Below, piece by piece: positions 8,129 to 16,460 of a stretch of 44,306 nt of DNA. Under the pieces are notes generated by a model, which ran no database searches, had not been told where the DNA came from, and was given only the letters and a program-made list of their open reading frames with translations. Source of the DNA: an uncultured Pygmaiobacter sp. (lineage in GTDB: Bacteria > Bacillota > Clostridia > Oscillospirales > Ruminococcaceae); NCBI GenBank assembly GCA_944386485.1, contig CALXBG010000047.1, positions 1-44,306 of the forward strand. Direction: 5' to 3'. The position numbers were made by a program, and so were the translations under genes. The number at the start of each line of letters is the position of its first letter. Positions within the stretch are counted from its first letter, which is position 1.

Positions 8129-9343
8129 ATGACCTACGATTTCACCAGCATTATGGACCGCCACGGCAAGGACGCCGTCGCGGTGGACGGCCTGGGCAAG
8201 GGCTTTGCACCCGCACCGCCGAAAGAGGGATTTGACGTCATCCCGATGTGGGTGGCAGATATGAACTTTCCGGTACTGCCCACGATCCAGCAGGCGATGA
8301 TCGAGCGGGCGCAGCATCCGGCATTCGGTTACTTTGACCCCACCGACGAGTTTTACGACGCGATCATCCGCTGGCAGCAGCACCGCAACGGGGTGCAGGG
8401 ACTGACGCAGGACTGCATCGGCTATGAGAACGGGGTGCTGGGCGGGGTCATCAGCGCGCTCAATGTGCTCTGCTCGCGGGGCGACAAGGTACTGGTTCAT
8501 TCCCCGACCTACATCGGCTTTACCGGCTGTCTGACCAATAACGGCTACAACATCGTCCACAGCCCGCTGGTAAAGGACGAGCAGGGCATCTGGCGGATGG
8601 ATTTTGCCGACATGGAAAAGAAGATCGTTGAAAACAAGATCCACGCGGCAATCTTCTGCAGCCCGCATAATCCCTGCGGCCGTGTCTGGGAGCGCCGGGA
8701 GGTCGAGCGGGCGATGGAGCTCTATCGCAAGCATGATGTGATGGTCGTTTCGGACGAGATCTGGTCGGACATCATCCGTCCCGGCTTCACCCACATCCCC
8801 ACCCAGTCGGTATCGGAGGACGCGCGGATGCGTACCGTCGCGCTTTACGCCCCCTCCAAGACCTTCAACCTCGCGGGACTGGTGGGCAGTTACCACATCA
8901 TCTACAACAAGGCGCTGCGGGAGCGGATCGACAAGGAGTCCTCGCTGTCGCATTACAATTCGATGAACGTGCTCTGGATGCACGCGCTGATGGGCGGCTA
9001 CCGGCCCGAAGGAGAACGGTGGGTCGATGAGCTGTGCGAGGTCATCGCGGGCAACGTCGATTACGCCTGTGACTACATAGAGAAGCATTTTGACGGGGTC
9101 AAGGTCTCGCGGCCGCAGGGCACCTATATGCTCTTTATCGACTGCACCGAGTGGTGTGAAAAGAACGGCAAAACCATCGATTGGGTCGAGAAGGCCGGCT
9201 GGGACGTCGGGGTTGCCTGGCAGGACGGGCGGATGTTCCACGGCCCCTGCCATATCCGGATCAATCTGGCGCTGCCGCTGTCCCGGGTGAAGGAAGCGTT
9301 CGACCGGATGGATCGATACGTCTTCAACGCCCCAAAAAGATAA
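8129..9343 (+). CDS. PatB/MalY-type PLP-dependent aminotransferase or C-S lyase
   Basis: Fold-type I pyridoxal-phosphate enzyme of 404 residues. The PatB/MalY subgroup is shown by FDVIPMWVADMNFP at the N-terminus and the FGYF that follows. Further marks are FCSPHNPCGRVW, VVSDEIWSDII (PLP-binding Asp) and YAPSKTFNLAGLVGSY, where the Lys of SKTFN carries PLP. Close relatives cleave cystathionine or cysteine conjugates (beta-C-S lyase); some are annotated as aminotransferases. It lies 24 nt after rfbB and is the last gene before a strong terminator. Cotranscription is likely, but a role in rhamnose synthesis is not implied by the family. Confidence 0.92.
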   Translation: MTYDFTSIMDRHGKDAVAVDGLGKGFAPAPPKEGFDVIPMWVADMNFPVLPTIQQAMIERAQHPAFGYFDPTDEFYDAIIRWQQHRNGVQGLTQDCIGYENGVLGGVISALNVLCSRGDKVLVHSPTYIGFTGCLTNNGYNIVHSPLVKDEQGIWRMDFADMEKKIVENKIHAAIFCSPHNPCGRVWERREVERAMELYRKHDVMVVSDEIWSDIIRPGFTHIPTQSVSEDARMRTVALYAPSKTFNLAGLVGSYHIIYNKALRERIDKESSLSHYNSMNVLWMHALMGGYRPEGERWVDELCEVIAGNVDYACDYIEKHFDGVKVSRPQGTYMLFIDCTEWCEKNGKTIDWVEKAGWDVGVAWQDGRMFHGPCHIRINLALPLSRVKEAFDRMDRYVFNAPKR

Positions 9344-9379
9344 AAAAACAGGAGAGGGAAATCCCTCTCCTGTTTTTTT
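9342..9379. terminator. Bidirectional terminator
   Basis: A perfect 12-bp stem ACAGGAGAGGGA/TCCCTCTCCTGT (9348-9359 and 9362-9373) is flanked by A-runs and T-runs on both sides. It ends the rhamnose/PatB operon on the plus strand and the small-protein transcript on the minus strand. Confidence 0.9.
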
Positions 9380-9391
9380 CTTGAAAATGCG

Positions 9392-9535
9392 TCAGAACGC
9401 GTCCTCTTCCTCGTCGTCATCGTCATAGATCTCGATATACTGGTCGGCACTCTTGCGGCTGAGATAGCTCAGTCCGGCCACCGCGGCGAAAAGCCCGGCC
9501 AGCGTGATGAAGATCTTGAGCAACCCTTTCAACAT
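9392..9535 (-). CDS. Small single-pass membrane protein (47 aa)
   Basis: This gene is easily missed because of its size. From ATG 9535 the minus strand reads a 47-residue protein: MLKGLLKIFITLAGLFAAVA, then GLSYLSRKSADQYIEIYDDD, ending in an acidic tail DEEEDAF. It has one hydrophobic helix (about residues 4-24), a short basic turn (RK), and a strongly acidic C-terminus presumably in the cytosol. GGAGG lies 8 nt before the ATG, and the gene ends just before a terminator. The translation unit looks real (good ribosome site, conserved-looking amphipathic layout), but no function can be assigned. Confidence 0.7.
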   Translation of the reverse strand: MLKGLLKIFITLAGLFAAVAGLSYLSRKSADQYIEIYDDDDEEEDAF

Positions 9536-9599
9536 TCTGCAATCCTCCGTTTCTGCACTTTATGGATGACAGCGCCCCCCGGCGCCGTATGGCTACATT

Positions 9600-9605
9600 A
9601 TTATA
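9600..9605 (-). promoter_or_regulatory. Candidate -10 for the 47-aa membrane protein
   Basis: Minus-strand TATAAT (9605-9600) lies 65 nt before the small protein's start codon and just after the stop of the CBM9-like gene. No convincing -35 is visible, so read-through from the CBM9-like gene is an alternative. Confidence 0.35.
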
Positions 9606-9612
9606 ACGAGAC

Positions 9613-10179
9613 TCAATAGGGAACTACTACAAACTCCCCCAGCCCTCTCCGGTCACCGGCCGGCGCCCCCGGCGGAGCGGGAAAAGCGGCGCCGTAGGCC
9701 GTTTCACCGTCGGCCAGCTTATAGGCATTGCCCAGAAAAACGCTGCCCGGCACAAGCTGCCCGCCCAGTTGGCTGATCAGCGCGGCGTCCAGCTGAAAGC
9801 GAAATCCCCAGTAAAAACCCTGTTCATCCGATCCGCCGAAGGGGGTGGGGGCCGTCTGCAATATTACCGGCTTTGGCGCTGTGCCATCCGCCGACAGCGT
9901 CGCTGTGAGCTGCCCGGCGGGGTTGATGCTCAAAAAGAGCAGCTGCTCCCCTTTGGGGTCAAAGCTGAAGGCCGCCCCGATCCGGCTGATCTCGGGCGGG
10001 TGCTGTTCAAAACTGGTCAGGCTGAAAACCAGCGCGCCGCGGTGCACAAAGACCCGCAGATAGCTGTATACCTCATCCAGTACACTATGCCCATAAAAGT
10101 GGGTGATTTTCAGCGCGCTCACCGCATCGAGCACCAGCGGCGTCTTGGAAAAGCTGACCGGGAAGGCCAACGGGATCAC
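9613..10179 (-). CDS. CBM9-like carbohydrate-binding fold protein
   Basis: Protein of 188 residues without a signal peptide. The C-terminal half resembles the family 9-like carbohydrate-binding (DOMON-related) domain: DEQGFYWGFRFQLDAALI, then PGSVFLGNAYKLADGETAYGAAF and the terminal GLGEFVVVPY. These correspond to the family's 'YW...F.ip..ll' and 'GNfYK...hYgs..p...fG.l.f' blocks. Relatives are often stand-alone proteins of unknown ligand. The start is a GTG at 10179 with only a weak ribosome site (GAGG immediately adjacent), so the true start is uncertain. A TATAAT on the minus strand at 10247-10242 probably belongs to its promoter. Confidence 0.7.
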   Translation of the reverse strand: MIPLAFPVSFSKTPLVLDAVSALKITHFYGHSVLDEVYSYLRVFVHRGALVFSLTSFEQHPPEISRIGAAFSFDPKGEQLLFLSINPAGQLTATLSADGTAPKPVILQTAPTPFGGSDEQGFYWGFRFQLDAALISQLGGQLVPGSVFLGNAYKLADGETAYGAAFPAPPGAPAGDRRGLGEFVVVPY

Positions 10180-10329
10180 CTCGCAGCGCGGCCGGAAAGG
10201 GCCGGCAAAATTTGCGGTATCGGATACCGGGTTACAAAATTATTATAACATACTCCGGCCTAAAAATCACCCGGATAACAGCAAAAAAGAGGGCTGGCAC
10301 ACCTAATAGGATTTCTTTTTTGTTTTTCA

Positions 10330-10358
10330 TTGTAAAAACCGTCTGAGAGCGGTATAAT
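10330..10358 (+). promoter_or_regulatory. Promoter of the rnf operon
   Basis: TTGTAA (10330-10335), a 17-nt spacer and a perfect TATAAT (10353-10358). Transcription would begin near 10365, leaving a leader of about 120 nt before rnfC. The rest of the 305-nt gap 10180-10484 holds the minus-strand -10 of the CBM9-like gene and this leader. Confidence 0.8.
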
Positions 10359-10386
10359 ATAAGTTATGTAACCGAGAGGATACATC

Positions 10387-10437
10387 GCCTTTGTGCGGCG
10401 TTTTTCGGCAAAAAACGGATGCGCTCTGGCACAAGGC
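10387..10437 (+). promoter_or_regulatory. Hairpin in the rnf leader
   Basis: GCCTTTGTGC (10387-10396) pairs with GCACAAGGC (10429-10437) with one bulged base, and an inner CGTTTTT/AAAAACG stem caps a CGGC loop. It sits in the untranslated leader of rnfC. It matches no riboswitch known to me; it may stabilise the mRNA or bind a regulator. Confidence 0.4.
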
Positions 10438-10484
10438 GGCTTCTTTACACGGGCGAAAGGAAGGAAGAGAGGAGTTTTCGGGAG

Positions 10485-11798
10485 ATGAAAAATAGATTCA
10501 AGCGTGCGGCAAAGGGCGCCCGCCTGGCCCACAACAAAAACACGCAGAACATCGCCACGGTAGATCTGCCGGTACCCGAGAAGATTCTGCTGCCCATGCA
10601 GCAGCACATCGGCGGCACCGCGGTACCGATGGTGAAAAAAGGCGATCAGGTCTATGTCGGCACCCTGATCGGCCGTGCGGATGGCTATGTCTCGGCGCCG
10701 ATCCATTCCGGTGTTTCGGGCACCGTCACCGACGTGCGGCCCATCCAGATTTCGAGTGGCGCATGGGTTCCGGCGGTTGAGATCACCTCGGACGGGCAGC
10801 AGGCGGTGGACCCGGCGATTGCCCCGCCGAAGGTCAACGATTACGAGTCCTTTACCACGGCGATCCGCAACAGCGGGTTGGTCGGCCTTGGCGGCGCGGG
10901 ATTTCCCACCGCGGTTAAGCTGACGATGAAGGATTTGTCGGTCATCGACACCCTGATCATCAACGGCGCCGAGTGCGAGCCCTATATCACCGCCGACAAC
11001 CGGGAGTTTGTCGAGAATCCGCAGGACATCATCAGCGGCATCCTCGAGGTCAAAAAGTGGCTGGCGATCAAGAATGTCATCATCGGCATCGAGCGCAACA
11101 AGCCCGAGGCGATGGACGTGATGTTCTCCCTCATCAAGGGGGATCCCTCGATCACCGTCAAGCCGCTGCCCAGCGTCTATCCGCAGGGCGCAGAGAAGAT
11201 CCTGATCGAGAGCTGCACCGGCAGGGAGGTTCCGCGCGGCGGGCTGCCCAGCGATGTGGGCTGCATCGTGATGAACGTCTCGAGCGTTGCCTTTGTCGCC
11301 AGCTATCTGCGTACCGGCATGCCGCTGGTCGCCCGGCGGCTGACGGTAGACGGTGCGGTGGCCGAGCCCCGCAACCTGCGGGTCATCGTCGGCACCCCGA
11401 TCCGTGAGGTGCTGGATTACTGCGGCGGTCTCAAGGGCGAGGTCGGCGAGATCATCACCGGCGGCCCGATGATGGGCGTCTCGGTGGTCGCCCCCGCATT
11501 CCCGATCCACAAGCAGAACAACGCGGTACTGGCTTTGCCCCGTGCTGCGGCGCAGCTGCCGCCGGCAGGGGAATGTATCCACTGCGGGCGCTGCATCGAG
11601 GCCTGCCCGATCGGGCTCTCCCCGGTCATCATCGCCAAGGCATACAACGCGCAGAATGTCGACGAGCTGGATCGCCTGATGGTGGATCCGTGCATGGAGT
11701 GCGGCAGCTGCAGCTATGTCTGCCCGGCAAAGCGGCCGGTCACCGACACCATGCGGCTGGCAAAGGCCATGCTGCGGAAAGGGGCGAAGAAGAAATAA
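10485..11798 (+). CDS. rnfC: Rnf complex subunit C
   Basis: Peripheral subunit of the membrane-bound ferredoxin:NAD+ oxidoreductase, which couples electron transfer to Na+ or H+ export; RnfC is thought to carry the NAD(H)/FMN site. The 437 residues show the lipoyl-like N-terminal motif (MVKKGDQVYVGTLIGRADGYVSAPIHSGVSGTV), the SLBB/Nqo1-like core (LGGAGFPTAVKL, INGAECEPYITADNRE) and two C-terminal [4Fe-4S] motifs, CIHCGRCIEACP and CMECGSCSYVCP. ATG 10485 is chosen with AGGAG 10 nt upstream; longer in-frame versions run into the leader hairpin. Its stop overlaps the rnfD ATG (TAATG). Confidence 0.96.
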   Translation: MKNRFKRAAKGARLAHNKNTQNIATVDLPVPEKILLPMQQHIGGTAVPMVKKGDQVYVGTLIGRADGYVSAPIHSGVSGTVTDVRPIQISSGAWVPAVEITSDGQQAVDPAIAPPKVNDYESFTTAIRNSGLVGLGGAGFPTAVKLTMKDLSVIDTLIINGAECEPYITADNREFVENPQDIISGILEVKKWLAIKNVIIGIERNKPEAMDVMFSLIKGDPSITVKPLPSVYPQGAEKILIESCTGREVPRGGLPSDVGCIVMNVSSVAFVASYLRTGMPLVARRLTVDGAVAEPRNLRVIVGTPIREVLDYCGGLKGEVGEIITGGPMMGVSVVAPAFPIHKQNNAVLALPRAAAQLPPAGECIHCGRCIEACPIGLSPVIIAKAYNAQNVDELDRLMVDPCMECGSCSYVCPAKRPVTDTMRLAKAMLRKGAKKK

Positions 11799-12727
11799 TG
11801 GAGAACAATATGCTGGTCAAGTCGTCGCCCCATATTCGGGACAACTCCTCGACCCAAAAGATCATGCTCGATGTGATCCTCGCGCTCTGCCCGGCCATCC
11901 TCGCCAGCGCCATCATCTTTGGCCTGCGCGCGCTGCTGGTCATCGCGGTCACCGTCGTATCCTGTGTGGTATTTGAGTACCTGTACTGCCGGTTGATGAA
12001 GAAGCCGAACCCCATCGCCGACCTCTCGGCGGTGGTCACCGGCATCCTGCTGGCCTTTAACCTGCCCTCGACGCTGCCGCTCTGGATGGCGGTCATCGGC
12101 GCATTCGTCTCGATCGTCATCGCAAAGCAGCTGTTCGGCGGTCTGGGCCATAACTTTGCAAACCCGGCCATCGTCGGCCGAATCGTGCTGGCGGTCAGCT
12201 TTGCGGGCCGGATGACGGCCTACGCCTACCCCGAGGTCACAAATGGGGTGGCGGCGCTCGCCGGTGCGACCCCGCTGGTTGCGACCCGCAACGCGGACCT
12301 GCCGCTGCTGACCCTGTTCCTGGGTACCCACGGCGGCGTGCTGGGCGAGACCTGCGCCGCGGCGCTGCTGCTGGGCGGGATCTGGCTGGTCGTGCGACGG
12401 GTCATCTCCCCGGTCATCCCGGTTACCTATCTGGCAACGGTCGCGGTTATCAGCCTGCTGGCCGGGCAGGAGCCGCTGGTTCAGCTGCTCTCGGGCGGCC
12501 TGATGCTGGGCGCGATCTTTATGGCAACCGATTATGTCACCTCGCCCTACACCCTGACCGGTAAGCTGGTCTATGGGCTGGGGCTTGGCATCATCACCTG
12601 TGCGATCCGGTTCTGGGCGACCTCGGCGGAGGGCGTTTCCTATGCAATTTTGCTGATGAACCTCCTTGTGCCCTATATCAATGACCTCACCCGCCAGAAA
12701 CCGCTGGGAGGAGGCAAGAGAAAATGA
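11798..12727 (+). CDS. rnfD: Rnf complex subunit D
   Basis: Integral membrane subunit of 309 residues related to NqrB, with about nine hydrophobic helices (for example LDVILALCPAILASAIIFGLRALLV). LSAVVTGILLAFNLP and GGLGHNFANPAIVGR are conserved family blocks. ALAGATPLVAT contains the Thr that in RnfD/NqrB is esterified to FMN. The ATG shares one base with the rnfC stop, so translation is coupled, and the gene overlaps rnfG by 4 nt. Confidence 0.96.
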   Translation: MENNMLVKSSPHIRDNSSTQKIMLDVILALCPAILASAIIFGLRALLVIAVTVVSCVVFEYLYCRLMKKPNPIADLSAVVTGILLAFNLPSTLPLWMAVIGAFVSIVIAKQLFGGLGHNFANPAIVGRIVLAVSFAGRMTAYAYPEVTNGVAALAGATPLVATRNADLPLLTLFLGTHGGVLGETCAAALLLGGIWLVVRRVISPVIPVTYLATVAVISLLAGQEPLVQLLSGGLMLGAIFMATDYVTSPYTLTGKLVYGLGLGIITCAIRFWATSAEGVSYAILLMNLLVPYINDLTRQKPLGGGKRK

Positions 12728-13251
12728 GTGAAAAGAAGAATACCTTTGAGGAGATTATCCGCCCGATTCTGGTCCTGACGGTGATCTGCATCGTCGTCTC
12801 CGGCCTGCTCGCGGGTACCCACGCGATCACCCAGCCGGTGATCGACGCCAACGTCAAGCGGGAGGCGGACGCCAGCCGTATCGCGCTGCTGCCCGAGGCG
12901 GACGCCTTCACCCAGGTGGAGTATGCCGACGGGACCATCAGCGAGGTCTGGGCCGCCGACAATGGCGCGGGCTATGTCATCACCGGTTCGGCCAAGGGCT
13001 ATGGCGGCGACGTGCCGGTCATGGTCGGCATTACCGCCGAGGGAACGATCTCGGCGATTCAGGTCATGGACAACGACGAGACGCCCGGTGTCGGCAAGAA
13101 GGTCATGGAGGCCGATTTCACCGGCCAGTTCCAGGGCAAGACCGGCTCGGACGGGGTCGACGCGATCACCGGCGCGACCTATTCCTCCAACGCCGTGTTC
13201 GAAGTGGTGGATGCCGCAATGGCGGCCTACCAGACCGTAAAGGGGGCGTAA
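12724..13251 (+). CDS. rnfG: Rnf complex subunit G
   Basis: Subunit of 175 residues with one N-terminal membrane anchor (about residues 12-34) and an FMN-binding domain facing outward. GYGGDVPVMVGITAEGTISAIQVM and DNDETPGVGKKVME are typical. ITGATYSSNAV holds the Thr of the (S/T)GAT motif that covalently binds FMN through a phosphoester. It overlaps rnfD by ATGA and is followed by rnfE after 6 nt. Confidence 0.95.
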   Translation: MSEKKNTFEEIIRPILVLTVICIVVSGLLAGTHAITQPVIDANVKREADASRIALLPEADAFTQVEYADGTISEVWAADNGAGYVITGSAKGYGGDVPVMVGITAEGTISAIQVMDNDETPGVGKKVMEADFTGQFQGKTGSDGVDAITGATYSSNAVFEVVDAAMAAYQTVKGA

Positions 13252-13257
13252 CGCAGA

Positions 13258-13947
13258 ATGGAAAAGAAACAGAGCAAACTGTCGATCGTCACCAACGGCC
13301 TGCTGCACGAGAACCCGAACCTGCGGCTGGTGCTGGGCACCTGCCCGACGCTGGCCATCACAACCTCGGTTTTTAACAGCATCGGCATGGGCCTCGCGGC
13401 GACCTTCGTGCTGATCTTCTCGAATATGGCCATCTCGGCCTGCCGCAAGATCATTCCGGACAAGGTCCGGATCCCCGCCTTCATCACCATCATCGCCGGC
13501 TTTGTCACCGTTGTTATGATGCTGGTGCAGGCGTTTGTCCAGCCGCTGTATCAGGCGCTGGGCGTCTATCTGCCGCTGATCGTCGTCAACTGCATCATTC
13601 TGGGCCGTGCCGAGATGTTCGCCAGCAAGAACGGTGTGCTGGACTCGGCGCTCGACGGCCTTGGCATGGGCATTGGCTTCACCCTGACCCTGACTGCAAT
13701 GGGCTTCATCCGCGAACTGCTGGGCGCCGGCACCCTGTTCGGCATCCAGATTCTGCCCGATGCGGTCGAGCCGATGGCAATTCTCGCCAGCCCTCCGGGC
13801 GGCTTCTTCGTCTTCGGCGTGCTGATGGCGCTGGCCATCATGCTGGATGAAAAGCAGGGCAGGAAGGTCGACGCCGACCCCGAAAAGATCGGCTGCGCCG
13901 GCTGCCCGAACAGCAAAAACTGCCATGGGGAAGGAGGGTGTGAATAA
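13258..13947 (+). CDS. rnfE: Rnf complex subunit E
   Basis: Polytopic subunit of 229 residues (NqrD-like), homologous to RnfA. NGLLHENPNLRLVLGTCPTLAITTS is the family start, followed by six hydrophobic segments and VYLPLIVVNCIILGRAE. In RnfA/E the Cys residues in such segments hold a shared [2Fe-2S] cluster in the membrane; TCPT and VNCI are present here. The last residues CAGCPNSKNCHGEGGC form an unusual Cys-rich tail that might bind metal. The stop overlaps the rnfA start (TAATG). Confidence 0.95.
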   Translation: MEKKQSKLSIVTNGLLHENPNLRLVLGTCPTLAITTSVFNSIGMGLAATFVLIFSNMAISACRKIIPDKVRIPAFITIIAGFVTVVMMLVQAFVQPLYQALGVYLPLIVVNCIILGRAEMFASKNGVLDSALDGLGMGIGFTLTLTAMGFIRELLGAGTLFGIQILPDAVEPMAILASPPGGFFVFGVLMALAIMLDEKQGRKVDADPEKIGCAGCPNSKNCHGEGGCE

Positions 13948-14543
13948 TGGCCGCAAAACTTGCCTTTATCTTTTTCAGCATGATCCTGACCAACAACTAT
14001 GTGCTGGTCAAGTTCCTGGGCATCTGCCCCTTCCTCGGTGTCTCCAAGAAGCTGGATTCGGCAGTCGGTATGTCGGCCGCCGTCACCTTCGTCATGGTGG
14101 TGGCCACCCTTGCCACCTGGCCGGTCTACACCTATCTGCTCGAGCCCAATGGTCTTAGTTATCTGCAAACCATCGTCTTCATCCTCATCATCGCGGTGCT
14201 GGTGCAGCTGCTCGAGACGGTGATGAAGAAGTTCATGCCCCCGCTCTACCGGGCACTGGGCATCTACCTGCCGCTGATCACCACCAACTGCACCATCCTG
14301 GGCGTGACTATCCTGAATCTCGACAACGGCTACAACTATCTCGAGAGCATTGTCTGCGCGCTGGGCGCGGGTCTCGGCTTCATGCTGTCGATGGTGCTCT
14401 TCTCCGGTGTGCGTAAGCGGCTGGAGGACGCACAGCCCCCCAAGGCGTTTGAAGGGCTGCCGATCACCCTCGTGGCCGCCAGCATCGTCTCCCTCTCCTT
14501 CACCGGATTCGGCGGTCTGGTGGAGACCATCTTCGGGATGTAA
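13947..14543 (+). CDS. rnfA: Rnf complex subunit A
   Basis: Polytopic subunit of 198 residues (NqrE-like), inverted-topology partner of RnfE. Conserved blocks are LTNNYVLVKFLGICPFLGVSKKLDSAVGM and IYLPLITTNCTILG, with the two cysteines (GICPF, TNCT) expected to ligate the intramembrane [2Fe-2S] cluster. It has six hydrophobic helices. ATG 13947 is coupled to the rnfE stop, with GGAAGGAGG upstream. Confidence 0.96.
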   Translation: MAAKLAFIFFSMILTNNYVLVKFLGICPFLGVSKKLDSAVGMSAAVTFVMVVATLATWPVYTYLLEPNGLSYLQTIVFILIIAVLVQLLETVMKKFMPPLYRALGIYLPLITTNCTILGVTILNLDNGYNYLESIVCALGAGLGFMLSMVLFSGVRKRLEDAQPPKAFEGLPITLVAASIVSLSFTGFGGLVETIFGM

Positions 14544-14557
14544 GGGAGGAATGTGAA

Positions 14558-15346
14558 ATGATGAGTATTGTATCCGCAATCGCGATCGTCTCGGTGCTCG
14601 GCCTGGTCGGCGCGGCGATTCTGGTCGTCGCTGCCAAGTATCTGGCCGTGGAAGAGGATCCCCGCATCGGCGAGGTGACCGGCGTGCTGCCCGGCGCCAA
14701 CTGCGGCGCCTGCGGCTTTGCCGGCTGCGCCGATTATGCCAAGGCGATCGTCTCGGGCGAGGCCGAGATCGGCCGCTGCGTACCCGGCGGCCAGAAATGC
14801 GCCGACGCGGTAGCCGCCATCATGGGCACCTCGGCGGGCGCCGCGGTCCAGATGCGGGCGGTGGTGCTCTGCCAGGGCAGCTGTGACAAGGCCAAGACGA
14901 AGTACGACTATCAGGGGGTCAAGAGCTGCGCGGCGGCGACCCTCTACGGCGGGCCGCAGGCCTGCTCGTTCGGCTGCATCGGCTTTGGCGACTGTGTCAA
15001 GGCCTGTAAGTTCGACGCGATCCGTGTTGTCGACGGGGTGTCGGTGGTCGATCCCGACAAGTGCACCGGCTGCGGTGAGTGTGCCAAGGCCTGCCCCAAG
15101 CGGATTATCTCGGTCCGCCCGGCGTCTACCCGCCCGGTGGTGCTCTGCTCGAACACCGAGAAGGGCGGCGTGACCCACAAGGCCTGCACCATCGGCTGTA
15201 TCGGCTGCATGAAGTGCACCAAGGTCTGTCCCACCGGGGCGATCACCGTCGAGAACAATCTCGCGCGGATCGATCCGGACAAGTGCAGCGGCTGCGGCGA
15301 GTGTGTCAAGAACTGCCCGGTCGGTGCAATCCGGGATTTTGCCTGA
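14558..15346 (+). CDS. rnfB: Rnf complex subunit B (electron-input ferredoxin subunit)
   Basis: Protein of 262 residues with a single N-terminal membrane helix and the motif GANCGACGFAGCADYAKAI, which is the [4Fe-4S] motif of the Fer4/FdhE-like domain that receives electrons from ferredoxin. Further cysteine clusters follow: CSFGCIGFGDCVKAC, CTGCGECAKACPK, CTIGCIGCMKCTKVCP and CSGCGECVKNCPV, indicating two tandem 2[4Fe-4S] ferredoxin domains. It has the usual length for clostridial RnfB. It is the last gene of the operon and is followed by a strong terminator. Confidence 0.96.
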   Translation: MMSIVSAIAIVSVLGLVGAAILVVAAKYLAVEEDPRIGEVTGVLPGANCGACGFAGCADYAKAIVSGEAEIGRCVPGGQKCADAVAAIMGTSAGAAVQMRAVVLCQGSCDKAKTKYDYQGVKSCAAATLYGGPQACSFGCIGFGDCVKACKFDAIRVVDGVSVVDPDKCTGCGECAKACPKRIISVRPASTRPVVLCSNTEKGGVTHKACTIGCIGCMKCTKVCPTGAITVENNLARIDPDKCSGCGECVKNCPVGAIRDFA

Positions 15347-15367
15347 ATCAGAAAGAGATAACAAAAG

Positions 15368-15404
15368 ACCCCGGACCGGCGGTTTGCCGGCCCGGGGCTT
15401 TTTG
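15368..15404 (+). terminator. Terminator of the rnf operon
   Basis: A GC-rich stem, CCCCGGACCGGC pairing with GCCGGCCCGGGG around GGTTT, ends in CTTTTTG. It lies 20 nt after rnfB and just before the end of the convergent creatininase-family gene. Confidence 0.9.
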
Positions 15405-15413
15405 TTGTCAAAT

Positions 15414-16250
15414 TCAGCGTGCAGACCAGGGATAGTCTGCGCGCACCTGTGCTTCAAACCGGTCGAGCTCGGCCAGCTGCGCCGTGAGAGCAGCAGGGTC
15501 GATGCGGCGCACCAGCTCTCGCAGCGCCGCCTCACCCTGTACCGCAAGGGCCTCCCGCCGCGCTGCGTCGGGCAGCGGAAGGGTCGGCATGTGGTCGGAC
15601 GCGGCGCCAAAGCAGTAGCCGACCGCCCCGCTCTGGTAGGCGGCGGCAAAGAGCGGGGAGAAGGGCGCGACGGTCGAGGGGGACGTCTGGGCAAACTGGT
15701 CGGTCAGCGGAATCTCCTCCAGCCGTCCCAGCAGCCGGTAGGCACCCAAAATCAACAGATCCAGCTTTTCGGCAAGGCCGGGGTAATCCTCCAACAGATT
15801 CCGACCCAGCCGGTCGAGCTGGAGCATCAGGTCAATGTAGAGCGCCGGCGCGCCGGTCCGATCGAAAAAGTCCCGCACCATCGGGCTGCAGGTCAGGTGG
15901 GCCGGTCCGTGCAGGCTCAGATAGACCTGCCGGCGAAAGCCCTGCCGCAGCAGGCTGTCGGCGATCGCCGCGAGATAGGCGGTGCCCTCCCGCACGCTGA
16001 CCTGGGTGGTCCCCCGGCCGATCGCGGTCGCCCCGGCGTAGAAATAGGGCAGATCAGACAGCACCAGCCCGTCACAGGTCTGCGCCATCAGCAGCGCCGC
16101 AGCCTCGCTGAGCACCGTCTCACAGGCGAGCGGCATCCCGCCGTGCATCTCGACCGATCCGACCGGCACAAAGATCAGGTCCCGCTGTGCGAGATAGGCC
16201 TCTACCTCGCAGTTGAGCATTTTGGGAAGAAAACGGGTTCGCAGTTCCAT
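15414..16250 (-). CDS. Creatininase family protein
   Basis: Protein of 278 residues of the creatininase/creatinine-amidohydrolase family, whose members hydrolyse cyclic or linear amides with a two-metal centre; substrates include creatinine and formylated riboflavin precursors. FVPVGSVEMHGGMPLACETVL corresponds to the family's 'PvGs.EqHG.HLPl.tDt' block: the metal ligands Glu and His are kept but the usual Asp reads as Glu. LSLHGPAHLTC replaces the usual 'nGHGGN'. The fold looks intact while the active site is divergent, so the substrate is not predictable. ATG 16250 is preceded by AAAGAGGTGC. The gene is convergent with rnfB and divergent from the two-component system. Confidence 0.8.
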   Translation of the reverse strand: MELRTRFLPKMLNCEVEAYLAQRDLIFVPVGSVEMHGGMPLACETVLSEAAALLMAQTCDGLVLSDLPYFYAGATAIGRGTTQVSVREGTAYLAAIADSLLRQGFRRQVYLSLHGPAHLTCSPMVRDFFDRTGAPALYIDLMLQLDRLGRNLLEDYPGLAEKLDLLILGAYRLLGRLEEIPLTDQFAQTSPSTVAPFSPLFAAAYQSGAVGYCFGAASDHMPTLPLPDAARREALAVQGEAALRELVRRIDPAALTAQLAELDRFEAQVRADYPWSAR

Positions 16251-16460
16251 GCTGCACCTCTTTCCGCGCGCGGTGGAACAGCGCGCCGTTTTCTTTTATA
16301 CTAAAAGAAGGACGGGCCGGGGAAAAGTGCAGATTTCGCAAAAAAGATGGAAGTTGTTGCAGATTTTGCCAGCTGCTTGTTACAGTTTGGCAACCTTTTG
16401 GAATTATTCTGTTTGAAAAAGCTGTTTTGTTGGCGGATGACCGCCGGAAAGGAGTATCGG

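Noticed and set aside
7028..9253. A 741-codon open frame on the minus strand across rfbB and patB
   Set aside because: It spans two well-identified genes in the opposite sense, which is common in GC-rich DNA; no family resemblance.
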